Positions 1 to 11,783 of a stretch of 64,000 bases of DNA are shown here, piece after piece. A program made the position numbers and the translations under genes. Every line of letters begins with the position of its first letter. Positions within the stretch are counted from its first letter, which is position 1. The notes under the pieces are model-generated. The model did no database searches. It was not told where the DNA came from and saw nothing but the letters and a program-made list of their open reading frames with translations. The stretch is from Amyelois transitella (Eukaryota > Arthropoda > Insecta > Lepidoptera > Pyralidae): positions 3,271,501-3,335,500 of the forward strand of contig NC_083525.1 in assembly GCF_032362555.1 (NCBI RefSeq), in the 5' to 3' direction.

Positions 1-2253
1 GATTACTAATGGCTATGAGAGCAAAGCCGCAGTAGTATTTGCAACTACTGACAAAAGTTTGAAACATAAGGGCATATCAGCATTTGTTGTGCCAAAGCCG
101 ATCAAAGGTTTGGAACTGGGGAAGAAGGAAGATAAACTGGGCATTAGAGGTTCGTCCACTTGTTCTTTAATGTATGAAGACTGTGAGATACCAAAAGAGA
201 ATATTTTAGGCGAACCAGGATTTGGATTTAAGATTGCAATGATGACATTAGATGCTGGAAGAATTGGAATTGCTTCACAGGCATTAGGTATTGCACAGGT
301 AATTATAAATAAAGCACAAAAATAGTGCAATAAGTGTTGAATTTATAAATTTTGTATATAATAATGTTTTTTAGATATACATACACACATATTTAAAACA
401 ATAAATACATACATACATATAGTCAGGTCTAGTATATTCCTCGTGGTGTAGACAGAGCCAACAGTCTTGAAAAGACTGAAAGGCGACTTTAACTGTATGG
501 CTGTCAAGGAATTAAGATTCAAAAAGTGTCAGGTTGCTAGCCCATTACCTACAAGGGGAATTCCAAGTTATATGCCTATCCTTTAGTCGCCTTCTACGAC
601 ATCCATAGGAGAGTGCCAGGAAAAAAACATACTAAATATATAAGCAAGCAAAGAGAGTGACAGATGGCAGATATCCTATACATGTAATAAAACAGTAAAA
701 ATATTTTGTCTGTACATTTAGTATTTTTGACTAAAATGGATAGAGGGACAATTAGAATGAATAGTAGAAAGCAAGAATTTATTTTTTATCTGTCTGTCTG
801 TCTGTATGAATGATCACGCTTATGACCAATTGCTTTGTTTTAACTCAGAAAATCATTTAAAGTTTGTTTCATCAAAATCGGTTCACTAAAAAAGTTGTCG
901 TCATTTGAATGCACTCAAGGCATGAGTTTGCCTGTAAATAAGTTTACGCGGAAAAATTCTTAATTTACGCGGACGAAGTCGCGAGCAACAGCTAGTATCT
1001 ATATAAAAAAGCTAAATGTACTTACATTACATCACACCATTATCCCTTAGGGGTAGACCACAAGCACCAGTTTCAAGAAAACGAACAATGACAAAAATTT
1101 CACTCACTATTTTGACATGAATTTTTACCAAGAAAAATGTTTCACAAACCAATTTTTTTTTTATTTAATTCAGTAAATGTCATGTGGTATATTTGTAAAT
1201 TACTTATTTATTTTTCAGGCATCCCTGGATGTAGCAATTGAATATGCTTCAAAGAGAATAGCATTCAACAGGCCGATAATGAAGCTACAGTCAATTCAGA
1301 ACAAGTTGGCCGATATGGCAATGAGGCTGGAGTCGGCACGGCTGCTCACTTGGCGCGCAGCGTGGTTGAAGGACAACAAGCAACCCTACACTAAGGAAGC
1401 CGCCATGGCTAAATTAGCGGCGTCTGAAGCAGCTACGTACTTATCACATCAATGCATACAGGTAAGAATATTACAGTCTTAAATCGAAAGGCAAACTAGT
1501 TCCCATTTCATACATACTTACATACATTTGGTCACGCCTATATCCCTTGTGGGGTAGACAGAGCCAACAGTCTTGAAAAGACTGATAAGCCACGCTCAGC
1601 TATTTGGCTTAATGATAGAATTGATATTCAAATAGTGACAGGTTGCTAGCCCATCGCCTAAAAAAGAATCCCAAGTTTGTAAGCCTATCCTTTAGTTTCC
1701 ATTTCATACCATAAAAATGGGTACCACATGTTTTTTAGGCTTTTATACCAATCACATGTCTGAATAGAACTAAATCTAAAGAAGTAAGTTTATCCTTTCT
1801 AGGTAGCATTAGTTTAAATTAAAATTTTCGATCATTCTCAATAGCCACCTTCATCTTAAATTTTAGAGCTAACTGTTACTGGTGGAGTGTCATCCGTTCA
1901 TCTCTTTCCTCTGTTAATATTACTATTAGTTGTTAACTATGTCTTTATGTTTACTCTTTTCTTTATTTGATCAAAATATTTTATGACTAGTCTTCCTTTT
2001 CCTCTCAATTCCTACAATTCAATTTAAATAAGCAAACAATTATCAAATGAGCATATATACATGTTTCTAAACCAACAGTACTATCATTTCTTTGTTATAT
2101 TTGCAGATACTAGGCGGCATGGGCTACGTGACGGACATGCCGGCGGAGAGGCACTACCGTGACGCCCGCATCACGGAGATCTACGAGGGAACATCGGAAA
2201 TACAACGATTGGTCATCGCAGGCCAGCTCATCAAAGAATACGATCTGAACTAA
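1..2253 (+). CDS. ACADS: Short-chain acyl-CoA dehydrogenase, 3' part (5' partial)
   Basis: Mitochondrial flavoenzyme for the first step of short-chain fatty acid beta-oxidation (acyl-CoA to trans-2-enoyl-CoA, FAD to electron-transfer flavoprotein). Three exons are visible: 2-298 (runs in from outside the window; frame starts ATT ACT AAT, ITNGYE), 1219-1461 and 2107-2253 (stop TAA 2251-2253). All junctions are phase 0 with GT/AG sites. About 228 residues are seen, covering the end of the middle domain ([18 protein letters not shown]) and the C-terminal helical domain. The motif [15 protein letters not shown] at 2165-2209 holds the glutamate (in IYEGT) that serves as catalytic base in this family. 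The closest known relatives are vertebrate ACADS and Drosophila Arc42. The upstream exons, including the mitochondrial targeting peptide, lie outside. Both introns carry repeat insertions. The next gene, ARPC3, is convergent. Confidence 0.95.
414..645 (+). repeat. SINE-like repeat, family A
   Basis: In ACADS intron. Contains the family blocks GGGTAGACAGAGCCAACAGT-like start, CTTGAAAAGACTG, GACAGGTTGCTAGCCCAT-like middle and CCTATCCTTTAGTCGCC end. The same unit recurs more than ten times in the window in both orientations, often beside (CATA)n. Confidence 0.7.
640..1010 (+). repeat. Interspersed repeat, family C ('cgcgacttcgtccgcg' type)
   Basis: Ends ACGCGGACGAAGTCGCGAGC then AACAGCTAGT, a tail common in lepidopteran repeats. 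Contains a (CTGT)n stretch. The boundaries are approximate and I do not assign a transposon class. Confidence 0.5.
1528..1700 (+). repeat. SINE-like repeat, family A
   Basis: Second copy, in the next ACADS intron; shows GGGGTAGACAGAGCCAACAG, CTTGAAAAGACTGATA and GTGACAGGTTGCTAGCCCAT. Confidence 0.7.
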
Positions 2254-3648
2254 ATATGAACACGATGGCGAGATAAACCTATAGAATTCGGAATAATATT
2301 ACACTGTAGAAGTGGTAAGTACTGGTGAATAACAGTTGTGTAGTGACATACTTTTGTCTTACATCGCGATTCTGAGATTTAATTGACAGCTTTACAACAA
2401 CGTTATTGCATGCAATGCGAGACAACGATACAGTACAATATGCCTTTTCTATTGTCTAATATTATTATGATTTCTATGCGTGGTCCCATATACTCACTAA
2501 CAGGTTAAATGGGCTTATAAGTAGACCGCCTACAATCGTAGGGTCGAGGTTGACGAGTGACGCATCTGTGTAGACCGGCCGCCATTTTCGGTCAACTTAT
2601 GTTCCGAGTAAGATACGTATTTCTGCCGCCCACAGCTTTGACTCTGTGCTGTTTGTCGACATAACCCTCTCCATTCTCTCCCGTCTATTCCCCGCAAACG
2701 AAGACTTCTAAGCGGTCTACCTGTAGTTACTTTTCAATACTCAAAGAATGCAACTTCTGGTACAGTCCATCCATGTAATTTAAAGATTTTTGTTTATAGT
2801 TATATCTATAATAAAGTATTGCAACTTAGACAGATAAGATCATGATAAGATCGCCATATACTGTAAGATCATAAGAGTATTAATTAAACATTATTGTAAG
2901 TAGAATCATGTATGCTTGGCTGGTACAGTGCGGTCCATAAACAAAAATGGTGTTCTTTCCCTATTACTACCCTAACTACTGCCAAAAGTCCTGTCCTGTC
3001 CTGGCGCCGGGGCCCGCCTGTGACCACGATCGAGGGTATAGTTACACATCTATAAGAATTTTTTAATAAATAAATATATACCGGACAGATTACACAGATT
3101 GAGTTAACCTCGAAGTAAGGTTGATAACCACTGTACATAAGCACACTTTTTTTATTACACAAATTATTTATGAGAGATATACCCATAGAAAACTTTTACT
3201 AAGAGCCAATGAAGCAATATAAATAAGAGATTGCCTTTTAAAACATAAGAAGGACAACATCTTCTTTAATCTTTCAAAGCAACTACATTTTTTTATAAGA
3301 AATAAAATCTTTTCAAGTTGAAGTGAAAATCAGTTTTCTACTATTGAAAACGAATTTTGTAAGGAATTAACAATCAAAAAACAAAATCCAATATTAGTAA
3401 ATATTTTTAATACATTTTAATATACACTGAGTCTTGGATATAAAATTATCTACATTTTAATAGGTCTTTTTAACCCTTTTAATAAGAAAGTAATTATGTG
3501 TATAATTTTTTACAACAAATTTATATTCATCTTGAACTGCTGAAATGGTTAACAATTATAAATGTTGCCAGTACAAACTTAAGATTAAATGCAGAAGAAA
3601 TACATTGGTTAAGCGAAAATAAAGTTTATTTATATAACTAAAGGTGTT
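2254..3648 (+). other. 3' UTR of ACADS and convergent intergenic gap
   Basis: The stretch 2254 to about 2830 is the likely ACADS 3' UTR, with a polyadenylation signal AATAAA at 2810-2815. The rest is AT-rich and holds no coding signal I can support. The end of the ARPC3 transcript (minus strand) also falls here; a minus-strand AATAAA lies near 3625-3630, about 20 bases past its stop codon. Confidence 0.6.
2810..2815 (+). terminator. Polyadenylation signal of ACADS
   Basis: AATAAA about 560 bases after the stop codon; no better signal lies between. Confidence 0.5.
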
Positions 3649-6091
3649 TTATTGACCTGGCCCCGACAAGGACTTGTCCATGAATTTCCTTTTGGCAAAG
3701 CACAGCCACCACTTGCTTGGCTTGCCATCTTCTGTAGCAAACACCTGGAATTAAAAAAGGTTTGTTAATATTTAATTGATATGGACCATATAACTATTAG
3801 AGAAGTTTAGGTGGGGATAGCATTTCTTCAGCGGGGCGTACTAGGATGTCCTGTTGTCTGTAAACGCGAGTGGTTTCCTAAAGTAGTAAAGGACCATGCT
3901 ATCTCTTTCAGTGGGTGCACTAAGAGGCTAAAAGATCAGCGGGTCTCTATAATATTTGACGGATATGTCTAACTGTTGCCTGCCATTTCCGCCACAGAAA
4001 AGTATGAAATACAGTCGCTCCCCGCGTCTGTCCCTATGTTTATATGTATGTACGCTTGGATCTTTAAAACTACACAACCGATTTTGATGAAGTTATACAT
4101 ACATATGTATGAATTTTTTATCATCATCACTTTACACACGTGATATATCAAACGTAAAGCGTAATTAAACATAAAAGTGGAGAACTGAGGATCCTCATTT
4201 TGACAACATACATAAATATAATCACGTCTATCTATACCTTGCGGGGTAGACAGAGCCAACAGCCTTGAAATGAATTATAGGCCACATTCAGTTGTTTTGC
4301 TTAATGATAGAATTAATTTTAACAAGGTGATAATTTTTAAACAAAATGATAACATGATCTACTATTGCTTTCACCAAATTTCTCATTTTAATTACTATAC
4401 CAGTAGCCAGTAGTAAATGTTTTTCTTATATGTATTTAGCTATATAAACTTTTCACAGGAGGATCCATTTTGAAGGAAAATATATAAAATAATATTTTTT
4501 TTTTCTTTCAAATATGCTATATTGACTTGTTTCTCCAATTTTAGTTTGGCTTTAGTTTCTGCAGTACAAGTCCTCAATCCTCTATGTGAGGACTGAGGGT
4601 CTGGCTTCCAAGCCCCTAACTTGCTTATTTGATTTTCACAAAATCTGTTTCCAACTTTGTTTTTGGCATTTTCACTAAATCCTGAACACATTTTCAAAGA
4701 ATTCTGTAGGAGTGGCCCTTGGACCACGGACCACACATACATACAACATAACACTTTATATACATGTAGTTATGTTTACCTTTTCACATACTCGATTGCC
4801 TGTCTCGTGTCTGAGCTGCTGCAGGTACTGTCTCATTATATCTGTAAATGAAAAATTTGAATTTTCTGTATGAGAAAAACAAAAAGCAGCTAATTAATGT
4901 CTGCAATTTGTGTAGTATACTGAAAATGGGAATGTATACATATTTTTTTTTATTTTAGTTAAGTATGGCTTTATTTTTTTTTTAAACTTTATTGCAGCAA
5001 AAAGGATGTAGAGAGGGACAGGAGGGTAATAATTTTTGGTATAGATGAATGAGGCAAACATGCCAATAAGAGAAAAGATTTGTATTTCTGTTTGTGACAT
5101 ATAAACTCAATAACTTCAGAACTAATTTTGATAAAATATGGCACTGAGAAAAAAATACTCCTTTAGGAGGCTACTAAAATATCCCATGGGAGCAAATGCA
5201 ATATGCACATACATACATAGAAATACCTAATAATATTATAGTTATGAAAGCATTAAAATTTACCAGCTTCTTGGGGAGAAGAGGGTTTAGCGTAGACAGA
5301 ATTCAATGGGAAACCTGACTCGCCAGGAATGTCGAACTTAGAAATGGCCAGCATGTACATCTCCTGCTGACCCTGGTTCTTGTTGGAGCATTTCTGCAGC
5401 TTCTTCAGACACTCAGAGATGTACAGAGTTAAATAGATGAGCACACGGTCAGCATCAGACTAGAAAATAAAAAATCCTACATCACATAAAATGTCTTTTT
5501 CCCTGACGGGGTAAACAGCAAACAGTCTGAAAGGTCACTTAGGCTGTCTTAGTTCAGATACAGATATTGCTTGCTTGTCCATCATCAAAAAGAATCTCAA
5601 TTAAGAAGGCTTTCCATTAATTAACTTTTACAATTCAGTTGCCATGCACTACATTTTATCAAACAAATTTGTTAAGGCATGCAAAGCATTGATGTGTATG
5701 AAGCATGTTAGGAGGTATGCAGGGATCACGAAATGTGGTTAAATGTAATCTCTGCCTACTCGTCCAGAACTGAGGCGTTATCATTATATTTAAGTTTGTA
5801 ACAAGTATGCCAGGAAGTTATTTATAATCTACAAACCTTAATCTCGTAAAATCTAAAAAAAACATTGGCTTTGAAATAATTTAACGCTTCGTCAATAATA
5901 TCAAGTTCCAGTTTAGGATTTGTTGGTGCTGGGCCTCTGAATGTGGTCCGTATCGGAAGGAGTGCCAGGTTGCCGACCGATTGGGTGTAGTCCGTCAAAG
6001 TCGAATGATAAGCCTGCAATTAATACGAATTTAATGGTTTCACAGCAAAATTCAAACCTACACAGGGTATTAAAAATATATTTACGGGCAT
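3649..6091 (-). CDS. ARPC3: Arp2/3 complex subunit 3 (p21-Arc)
   Basis: Subunit of the seven-protein Arp2/3 complex that nucleates branched actin filaments in the cytoplasm. Five coding exons on the minus strand: 6086-6091 (only ATG CCC), 5837-6013, 5264-5459, 4780-4841 and 3649-3744. They total 537 bases, 178 residues plus TAA, the same length as human ARPC3. Recognisable conserved blocks are AYHSTL at the N-terminus, [47 protein letters not shown], and the C-terminus [21 protein letters not shown] (residues about 157-178). The tiny first exon was chosen because the family starts MPAYHS, exon 2 opens with AYHS right after an acceptor, and ATGCCC|GTAAAT lies 72 bases upstream in the right phase. 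The gene faces away from CCDC86; a piggyBac-like MITE lies between the two. Confidence 0.95.
4205..4345 (+). repeat. SINE-like repeat, family A, 3'-truncated
   Basis: In the last ARPC3 intron. Begins AATCACGTCTATCTATACC, then GCGGGGTAGACAGAGCCAAC and a diverged AATGATAGAATT block. Confidence 0.6.
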
Positions 6092-8018
6092 CTTTATTGC
6101 TAAGTTTCTTTTTAGCGGTAATAAAACATTAAAGTCTGCCTCGCAGCTTACAGCACTTGAAATAGACCACAGATAACCTCGATAATACTTATAGATTTGA
6201 TAATTTTGATATCTTCATAGAAAAGATATATGTGTATGATGTACAATTAAACTAATTTTTGAATTAATGAGAAATATACAAGGAAAATAATTTTATGATA
6301 ATTATCAATGAATCAGAGCAATTCTTACAAATAAACTTTTGTCAACTTGACATTGACAAAGAAGTTAACTGCTAAAAAAAACAAAAAAAAAATTTTTTTT
6401 GCTCCTCATATTTAGGAGGCAAAGGGGTGTTTAACCTTTTCAGCGCCAAAGTCTGATATATCAGACGTTTAAGTTTCGTGCCCTCGCCGCCAAAGTCTGA
6501 TATATCAGTCAAATAAATCTTACCAATTTAGCTGTATTTTTTCTTATCTTTATAGTACCTGACGACATATGCATAACATTTTTAGACAGTTCATACTTTA
6601 GTTAATCAAAAATAACAATTTCACGATTTATTATAATGTTATTTGAATAATAAATTATCAAAAACAAAACCATGTTTATCAGAGATTCTGACTTTTTTTT
6701 TATTTGAACCCTCAGCGCCAATGTCTTATATATCAGACATTAGTGATGTTACATTACAATGTTACTACTTAAACCAGAAATCTGGAACTCTCAAAAGAAA
6801 CGTCTAAGAAATTAAAAATATTACAGGTTTTTGTTTTGGCCATAAAACTTTTTAGTGTGTCGTAATTTTACCAAGTTTTAGCACAGAAAATGCATTTATT
6901 TTCAAATGATGTTTTGCATCGAACTCAGTAAATTGCATGGTATGTCACAACACTATAGCGACACGATCATGCATCTGTCTCGTACGCCAACGACTGATAT
7001 ATAAGACGCGGAAGTGACCTCAGAGGCGTTAGATGTTTCTAGAACTATTTATTTCGTGCTGTACAATGAGGGTAGGAGGTATCGATAAATTATGGAAGTA
7101 CCCTGTCATGTTATTTTCTGGGTTATCATCTCTGCGTTGCTGTGTAGATTTATTATAATTGCAAATTAATATTTATTGAAATATGACCACTGCAAAGGAG
7201 TTGATTAGGATTTACCTTTTAGCCATGGCAATTGTAAGTAAAACAAAATTGAGACGACGAAACGAAAAATTACACTTTCAGATGATTCAAGTTAGTCATG
7301 TAGGGTAGGTAAAATTTTTACAACATTCAATCGGTTTTTGTCTTTAAAATAAAAATAACCTGATTGAAGGATTTTTAAATAATAATAATACGATCATCAA
7401 TATTAGTAAAATAATAATTGTCTCCATCATTTAATTAATTAAATCAATAAGTTAAATGTATATCTTTCGTAAGGTATCGAAGTTTATGACCGGAAGTTGA
7501 CACATCACTAACACTCGTTAAAAATTCATATTAAGCGTACGCCACTGTCTGATTTATCAGACACGTAGTGATGCAATTAATTATCATGATTACTTGTGCG
7601 TTTTTTCGCTGTATTAATACGCCACTGAGATTTCAATACATTTTAAAATGTTTCAAGGAGTAACAATAATAAAATAAAACCCATGAACTTAAAATATAAC
7701 TGTTTTATAATGATTTATTTAATACAAATTAATAATATCGATACTCAATATTGTCAACACTAGTAAATCAACCACGTTTATTGCCGTGGCGTGTGGTGAA
7801 CGTTTTTGACGAAAACTCTTGGCGTGGAAAGGGTTAAATAGGACGCACGCAATGAGGTCAGCTGTTAAAGTCAATTAATATAAACGTCACCTACGCACGT
7901 CGTTACTGTCGCTCAACTCAAAGTTTACAAAACACGTGTTATTTGCTTTTTTAATGTAAAGTGAAATGTAAAAAGCTGCAAAATTTTTCTTCAATTTTTG
8001 CAAGATTTTGTGTAAGAA
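6092..8018. promoter_or_regulatory. Divergent intergenic region between ARPC3 and CCDC86
   Basis: The two genes are transcribed away from each other, so both promoters should lie here. About 1.4 kb of the 1.9 kb is a piggyBac-like element (6435-7833). The flanks left over are 6092-6430 (5' side of ARPC3) and 7838-8018 (5' side of CCDC86). The second flank holds an E-box CACGTG at 7933-7938. No TATA box or initiator can be assigned with confidence. Confidence 0.5.
6431..7837. mobile_element. Non-autonomous piggyBac-like element (MITE) with TTAA target site duplication
   Basis: The element is flanked by TTAA at 6431-6434 and 7834-7837, the target-site duplication of the piggyBac superfamily. 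Its ends are imperfect inverted repeats: the left end reads CCTTTTCAGCGCCAA, the right end (reverse complement) CCCTTTCCACGCCAA. It is about 1.4 kb long and has no open reading frame for a transposase, so it must be non-autonomous. It contains five copies of a near-palindrome around GTCTGATATATCAGAC: 6451-6466 (perfect), 6495-6510, 6723-6738, 6992-7007 and 7547-7562. Most sit next to a GCCAA or GCCACT block. They could be transposase-binding repeats; that is inference. Confidence 0.75.
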
Positions 8019-8589
8019 ATGTCTGCAGAAGAAACTAATGATAAAGTGTTATCCATCATAGCAAGTTTAAAAAAAACGAACGACGGTGGAAATGATAATA
8101 CCATAGAATCATCAACTGATGTTACTTCTAATAAAAATATCACCGAAAAAAAGAATGAAACCCTTAGAGGAAAACCAAAATCTGGTAGATTTTGGAAATC
8201 ACAAAAAGAAAAGTAAGCTACCTACCTTATAAAAGCTGATGATGTCAAGTAGCTTTAGCATAATGTCTTAACCTTTTTTCTGTCCCAGGTTCTCAACTAT
8301 AAATAAGACAAAAGGATTAAAGCAAGATTTCCAGAAAAAGACTGCATTGCGATTGGAGTTACAACGAACCAAAGAGTTGGCTAAACAAGCGATGGAGCAG
8401 TTAAAACAGAAAGAAGCAGAACGTAAAGAACGGAGACGGCAAAACTTAGCAAGATCAGAAGAGAACAAACGTAAAGCAGAGATTGTGCAAGTTATTACTA
8501 ACACAGCAAAACTGAAGCGAATGAAGAAGAAGCAGCTTAGGTTTATACAAAAGAGAGACACAAATAAGCAGGTGGAAGCTAATAAATAA
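8019..8589 (+). CDS. CCDC86: CCDC86 / Cgr1-family nucleolar protein
   Basis: Small, lysine- and arginine-rich nucleolar protein. Yeast Cgr1 acts in 60S ribosomal subunit and rRNA processing; a similar role here is by family. Two exons, 8019-8212 and 8289-8589, joined in frame across a 76-bp intron (AA|G Lys codon), giving 164 residues. The N-terminal 55 or so residues are acidic/polar and poorly conserved. The conserved domain begins with KSGRFWKSQKEKFSTINKTK, spanning the splice junction, followed by a highly charged coiled coil (about residues 80-130). It ends with the family block RKAEIVQVITNTAKLKRMKK and KKQLRFIQKRDT. The start at 8019 is the first ATG of the open frame and has an adenine-rich context. 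Divergent from ARPC3; an AATAAA overlaps the stop region, and another lies near 8816. Confidence 0.9.
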
Positions 8590-11500
8590 AAAATGTATTT
8601 TTAAATTCTATTTATTTCATGCAACTGCACTCCAAATAGGGTATAAAATTAAATGCCTACAAATGTAAAATCACATCTTTTTCCCAGACAGGCAGACAGT
8701 AGAGACTACATCGCACCTTGCTATGATGCCTTCTTTACATCTCACTTCATTCACATTTATTCTCTGTGTGATCTTGTTCATACACATTTTTACAGTATAC
8801 ATAATTACAGGTTGCAATAAAACAATCCATGTACCTGTAGATAATAAGAGTTGGCCAATACAAATTTATTTCGGAAGGTTGTTATAATGGCAAAGGCTTG
8901 TCATACAAGTTAAAACTATAAGGGGTCAAGTTATTCTTCAGTTAGCTGTACACTTTTTTCTATTTAACCTTCTCAATGCAACAGTTATCTGATAACCCAT
9001 CCACACATACCCATATCACATCTTTATCTCTTAGAGTTGATCTATTGGTAATTTCCATATTTCTTTATCAACAGCCAGGAAAAAGGAAGCTTTAATTAAA
9101 TAAGAAACTAGTTTTTAATTAACATATTATACATGCATATAATCACATCTTTATCCCTTGCAGAAAAGACAGACAGTCTGAAAGGCTACAATCAGCTGCA
9201 TGGATTATAGATGGAATTTATAATACAACAAAATGATTTATTATTTTTATATTCATCATAATAATCAATAGAAACCTGCGCGTCGTCAATATTATATTAT
9301 AATTGCGATTCCCTACAGGGTTCATATTGTACGTATGTACATATACAGCCAACAGTCTTGAAGAGATTGATAGGCTTTATGTTAGATCTGAGATTCAGTG
9401 ACAGGTTGCTAGTCAATCGCCTACAAGATGAATCCCAATGTTTATTACATACATAATATTAGCCTTATATCCTTAATCGTTTTTTACGACATCCGTGGGG
9501 AAGTGGTCCTATTGAAGTGCTGGGCACCACACGACACTTTAATCAAACACACAAATAATTTCATCTAATATTTTTATTCAGTATTTGATAGCAATTTACA
9601 CTCGCAGATACATATAAAAATATTAAATGCCTTTTTCCTTTGTGGATAGGTAATGAAATGAGTAATATTTACATTTTTGAAATGGGTGATTCAGATCATG
9701 TGACACCAATTAGTTTTAACACAAACATATGAAGCTTATACCATATCCTTTGTGATGTTTTACCCCATTTTTGTCTTTATGATTGTGTATTTTGAAAATA
9801 CTATTCTTTTATAAATTGAAGACTTTTCAACACATCTTGAATAATTTGTTTGTAATATGGTATAACAGACCAATGTTTTGCATTTTACAAACTAATTTTC
9901 TTATGTCATTATATACATCAATGAAAATACCTGCATAGGACTGAATATAATATTATATATATAAATATATATCTAAAAAATACACCAAAATTAATTTTAT
10001 AGTATTTGTCCATATCATGATTTATATTAACCACCAATAACTCCAAAACAATTTCATTTAGTGTGAACAGGACCTACAAAAAGTATAGTTCAAACAATTT
10101 TCTTCCAGCGTCAATAAAATTATATCACTTTTTCAATATTAATACAAATACTGTTCATAGGTTAATTGCATTCATAACTTCACGCGTAAACTTACCAATT
10201 AAACTACGTAATTAAAGTAATGATTCATAAAGTAAATCAAAAATGTTATAAAAAGTTATAAAAATCAAATCACACATACAAAGTATATCTATCTCTTACA
10301 ACATAGTGTCTTAACATGTTTCATTAAATTCAATCAAATAATTTACAACAACAATACAGTTGTTATAATAATAACAACGATAGTTAGTAGCTTACTCTAT
10401 TTAGAACTAACATTTGTTTATAATACTTTAACATATAGAAAAAATCTTCATTGAAAACATCAGTCTAAGGCAGTGACAACAAATTATGATAAACTAAATG
10501 ATGTCATGGGTTCAAGTTTACTCGAAAGTAGTTTATAGTATCGTGGTAAAGTACAATTTTTGTACGAATCATATCTTAAATTTTAAAAATGAGACTCACA
10601 GAAAGTTCTTATCCTATGTTCTACTCGTGATTGCTGATTTGTTCGCACTGAACCCTCCATTCCACCCTGAGAACAACATCGACACTAGGAGTAATGTAAA
10701 CATTAGCACCTCTCACAAACGAAGCAACTCCAGTGTCTGAGACAAAATATATAATAATACCATCAATCTGCTTATAAAGCCAAAAGGGCTGATTGCAGGA
10801 TGAACTGATAAACAAGACTATTGTTGGAACCACAATACATGTACTTTATTTGGCACCATACACTTTCAGTAGTTCCAGTCTAATTTCCATTAATTTTTTT
10901 AAAGTTGCGCCAAAATATCATGGACACTGGATCGAAACCATACTCTACAAAAAGTTCTCTTGCATTTATAATTATTTAACGATTTGTTTGCGTGCAGTTT
11001 ACATTATCATAACACTGACATATTTAAGACGAAAGCCTTCGTACACACAATGATAGTAATTTTCAATTCGTAAAAGTAAAATGGCGCGGGTTACATAACC
11101 ACATCTGAGTATTAAGTTAATATCATTCCTGTAAAAATAATAATATGTGCGAGTCACTGGTCCTTACTTAGCATAAGATGCTATATTTAGAGGTTTCAAA
11201 GTTACCCTGTGTAACTTTCAAATAAAATATTAGAAAACCAAAGCATATTTCTAACCTAACATACACTTCACATCCAATTACAGCGATCAATTCACAGAAG
11301 CCTGCACTTGTACAGATCGCATAAACAGAAATCCTGAATTAAATTTGCATTACTTTAAAATAGATAATTCCTCAGTGAAATAAAGAACTTTAGTATTTAT
11401 ATTTACAAGGATCTGAGAAAATCAAAATGAGCGATCGGAAAGTACAAAATTGTTTCAAGTCAATTACTGATTTTAATCATAATTTGCTTTCTGGACAGAA

Positions 11501-11783
11501 TAGGGCAGCAGAAGCATTATTAAAATATGTAGTATAATAAAATATTCATTTTCAACCATTCCATACCTCATAGGTTTGTCATCTCGTCTGTGCCAATTTC
11601 GTAGAATTTGTTTCAGATTTCATTTGACAAAATGTGCCCAGCTACCCTAATTTGCCACCATTTTGACGATCTTCAAACCGGCATATAATTACATCGAGTT
11701 ACACATTTGCTGACAGTTTTCTAGTAGACGCGTGAGGGCGAAGGTCCTTAGGCGGAGAGTATGTGTGTGTTGAGAGTAGAAAG
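8590..11783. other. Convergent gap: CCDC86 3' flank and likely long SPPL3 3' UTR
   Basis: AT-rich sequence without supported coding exons. CCDC86 transcripts should end in the first few hundred bases. SPPL3 (minus strand) ends at 11784, and its 3' UTR may run down to about 9565, where a minus-strand AATAAA-type signal occurs; this is inference. Two SINE-like fragments lie at about 9130-9240 and 9330-9535. The sequence from 9560 to 11783 shows no repeat that I recognise. Confidence 0.4.
9330..9535 (+). repeat. SINE-like repeat, family A
   Basis: Shows AGCCAACAGTCTTGAAGAGA, GTGACAGGTTGCTAGTCAAT and the terminal ACGACATCCGTGGGGAAGTG block. A second partial copy lies just before at about 9130-9240. 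Confidence 0.6.
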
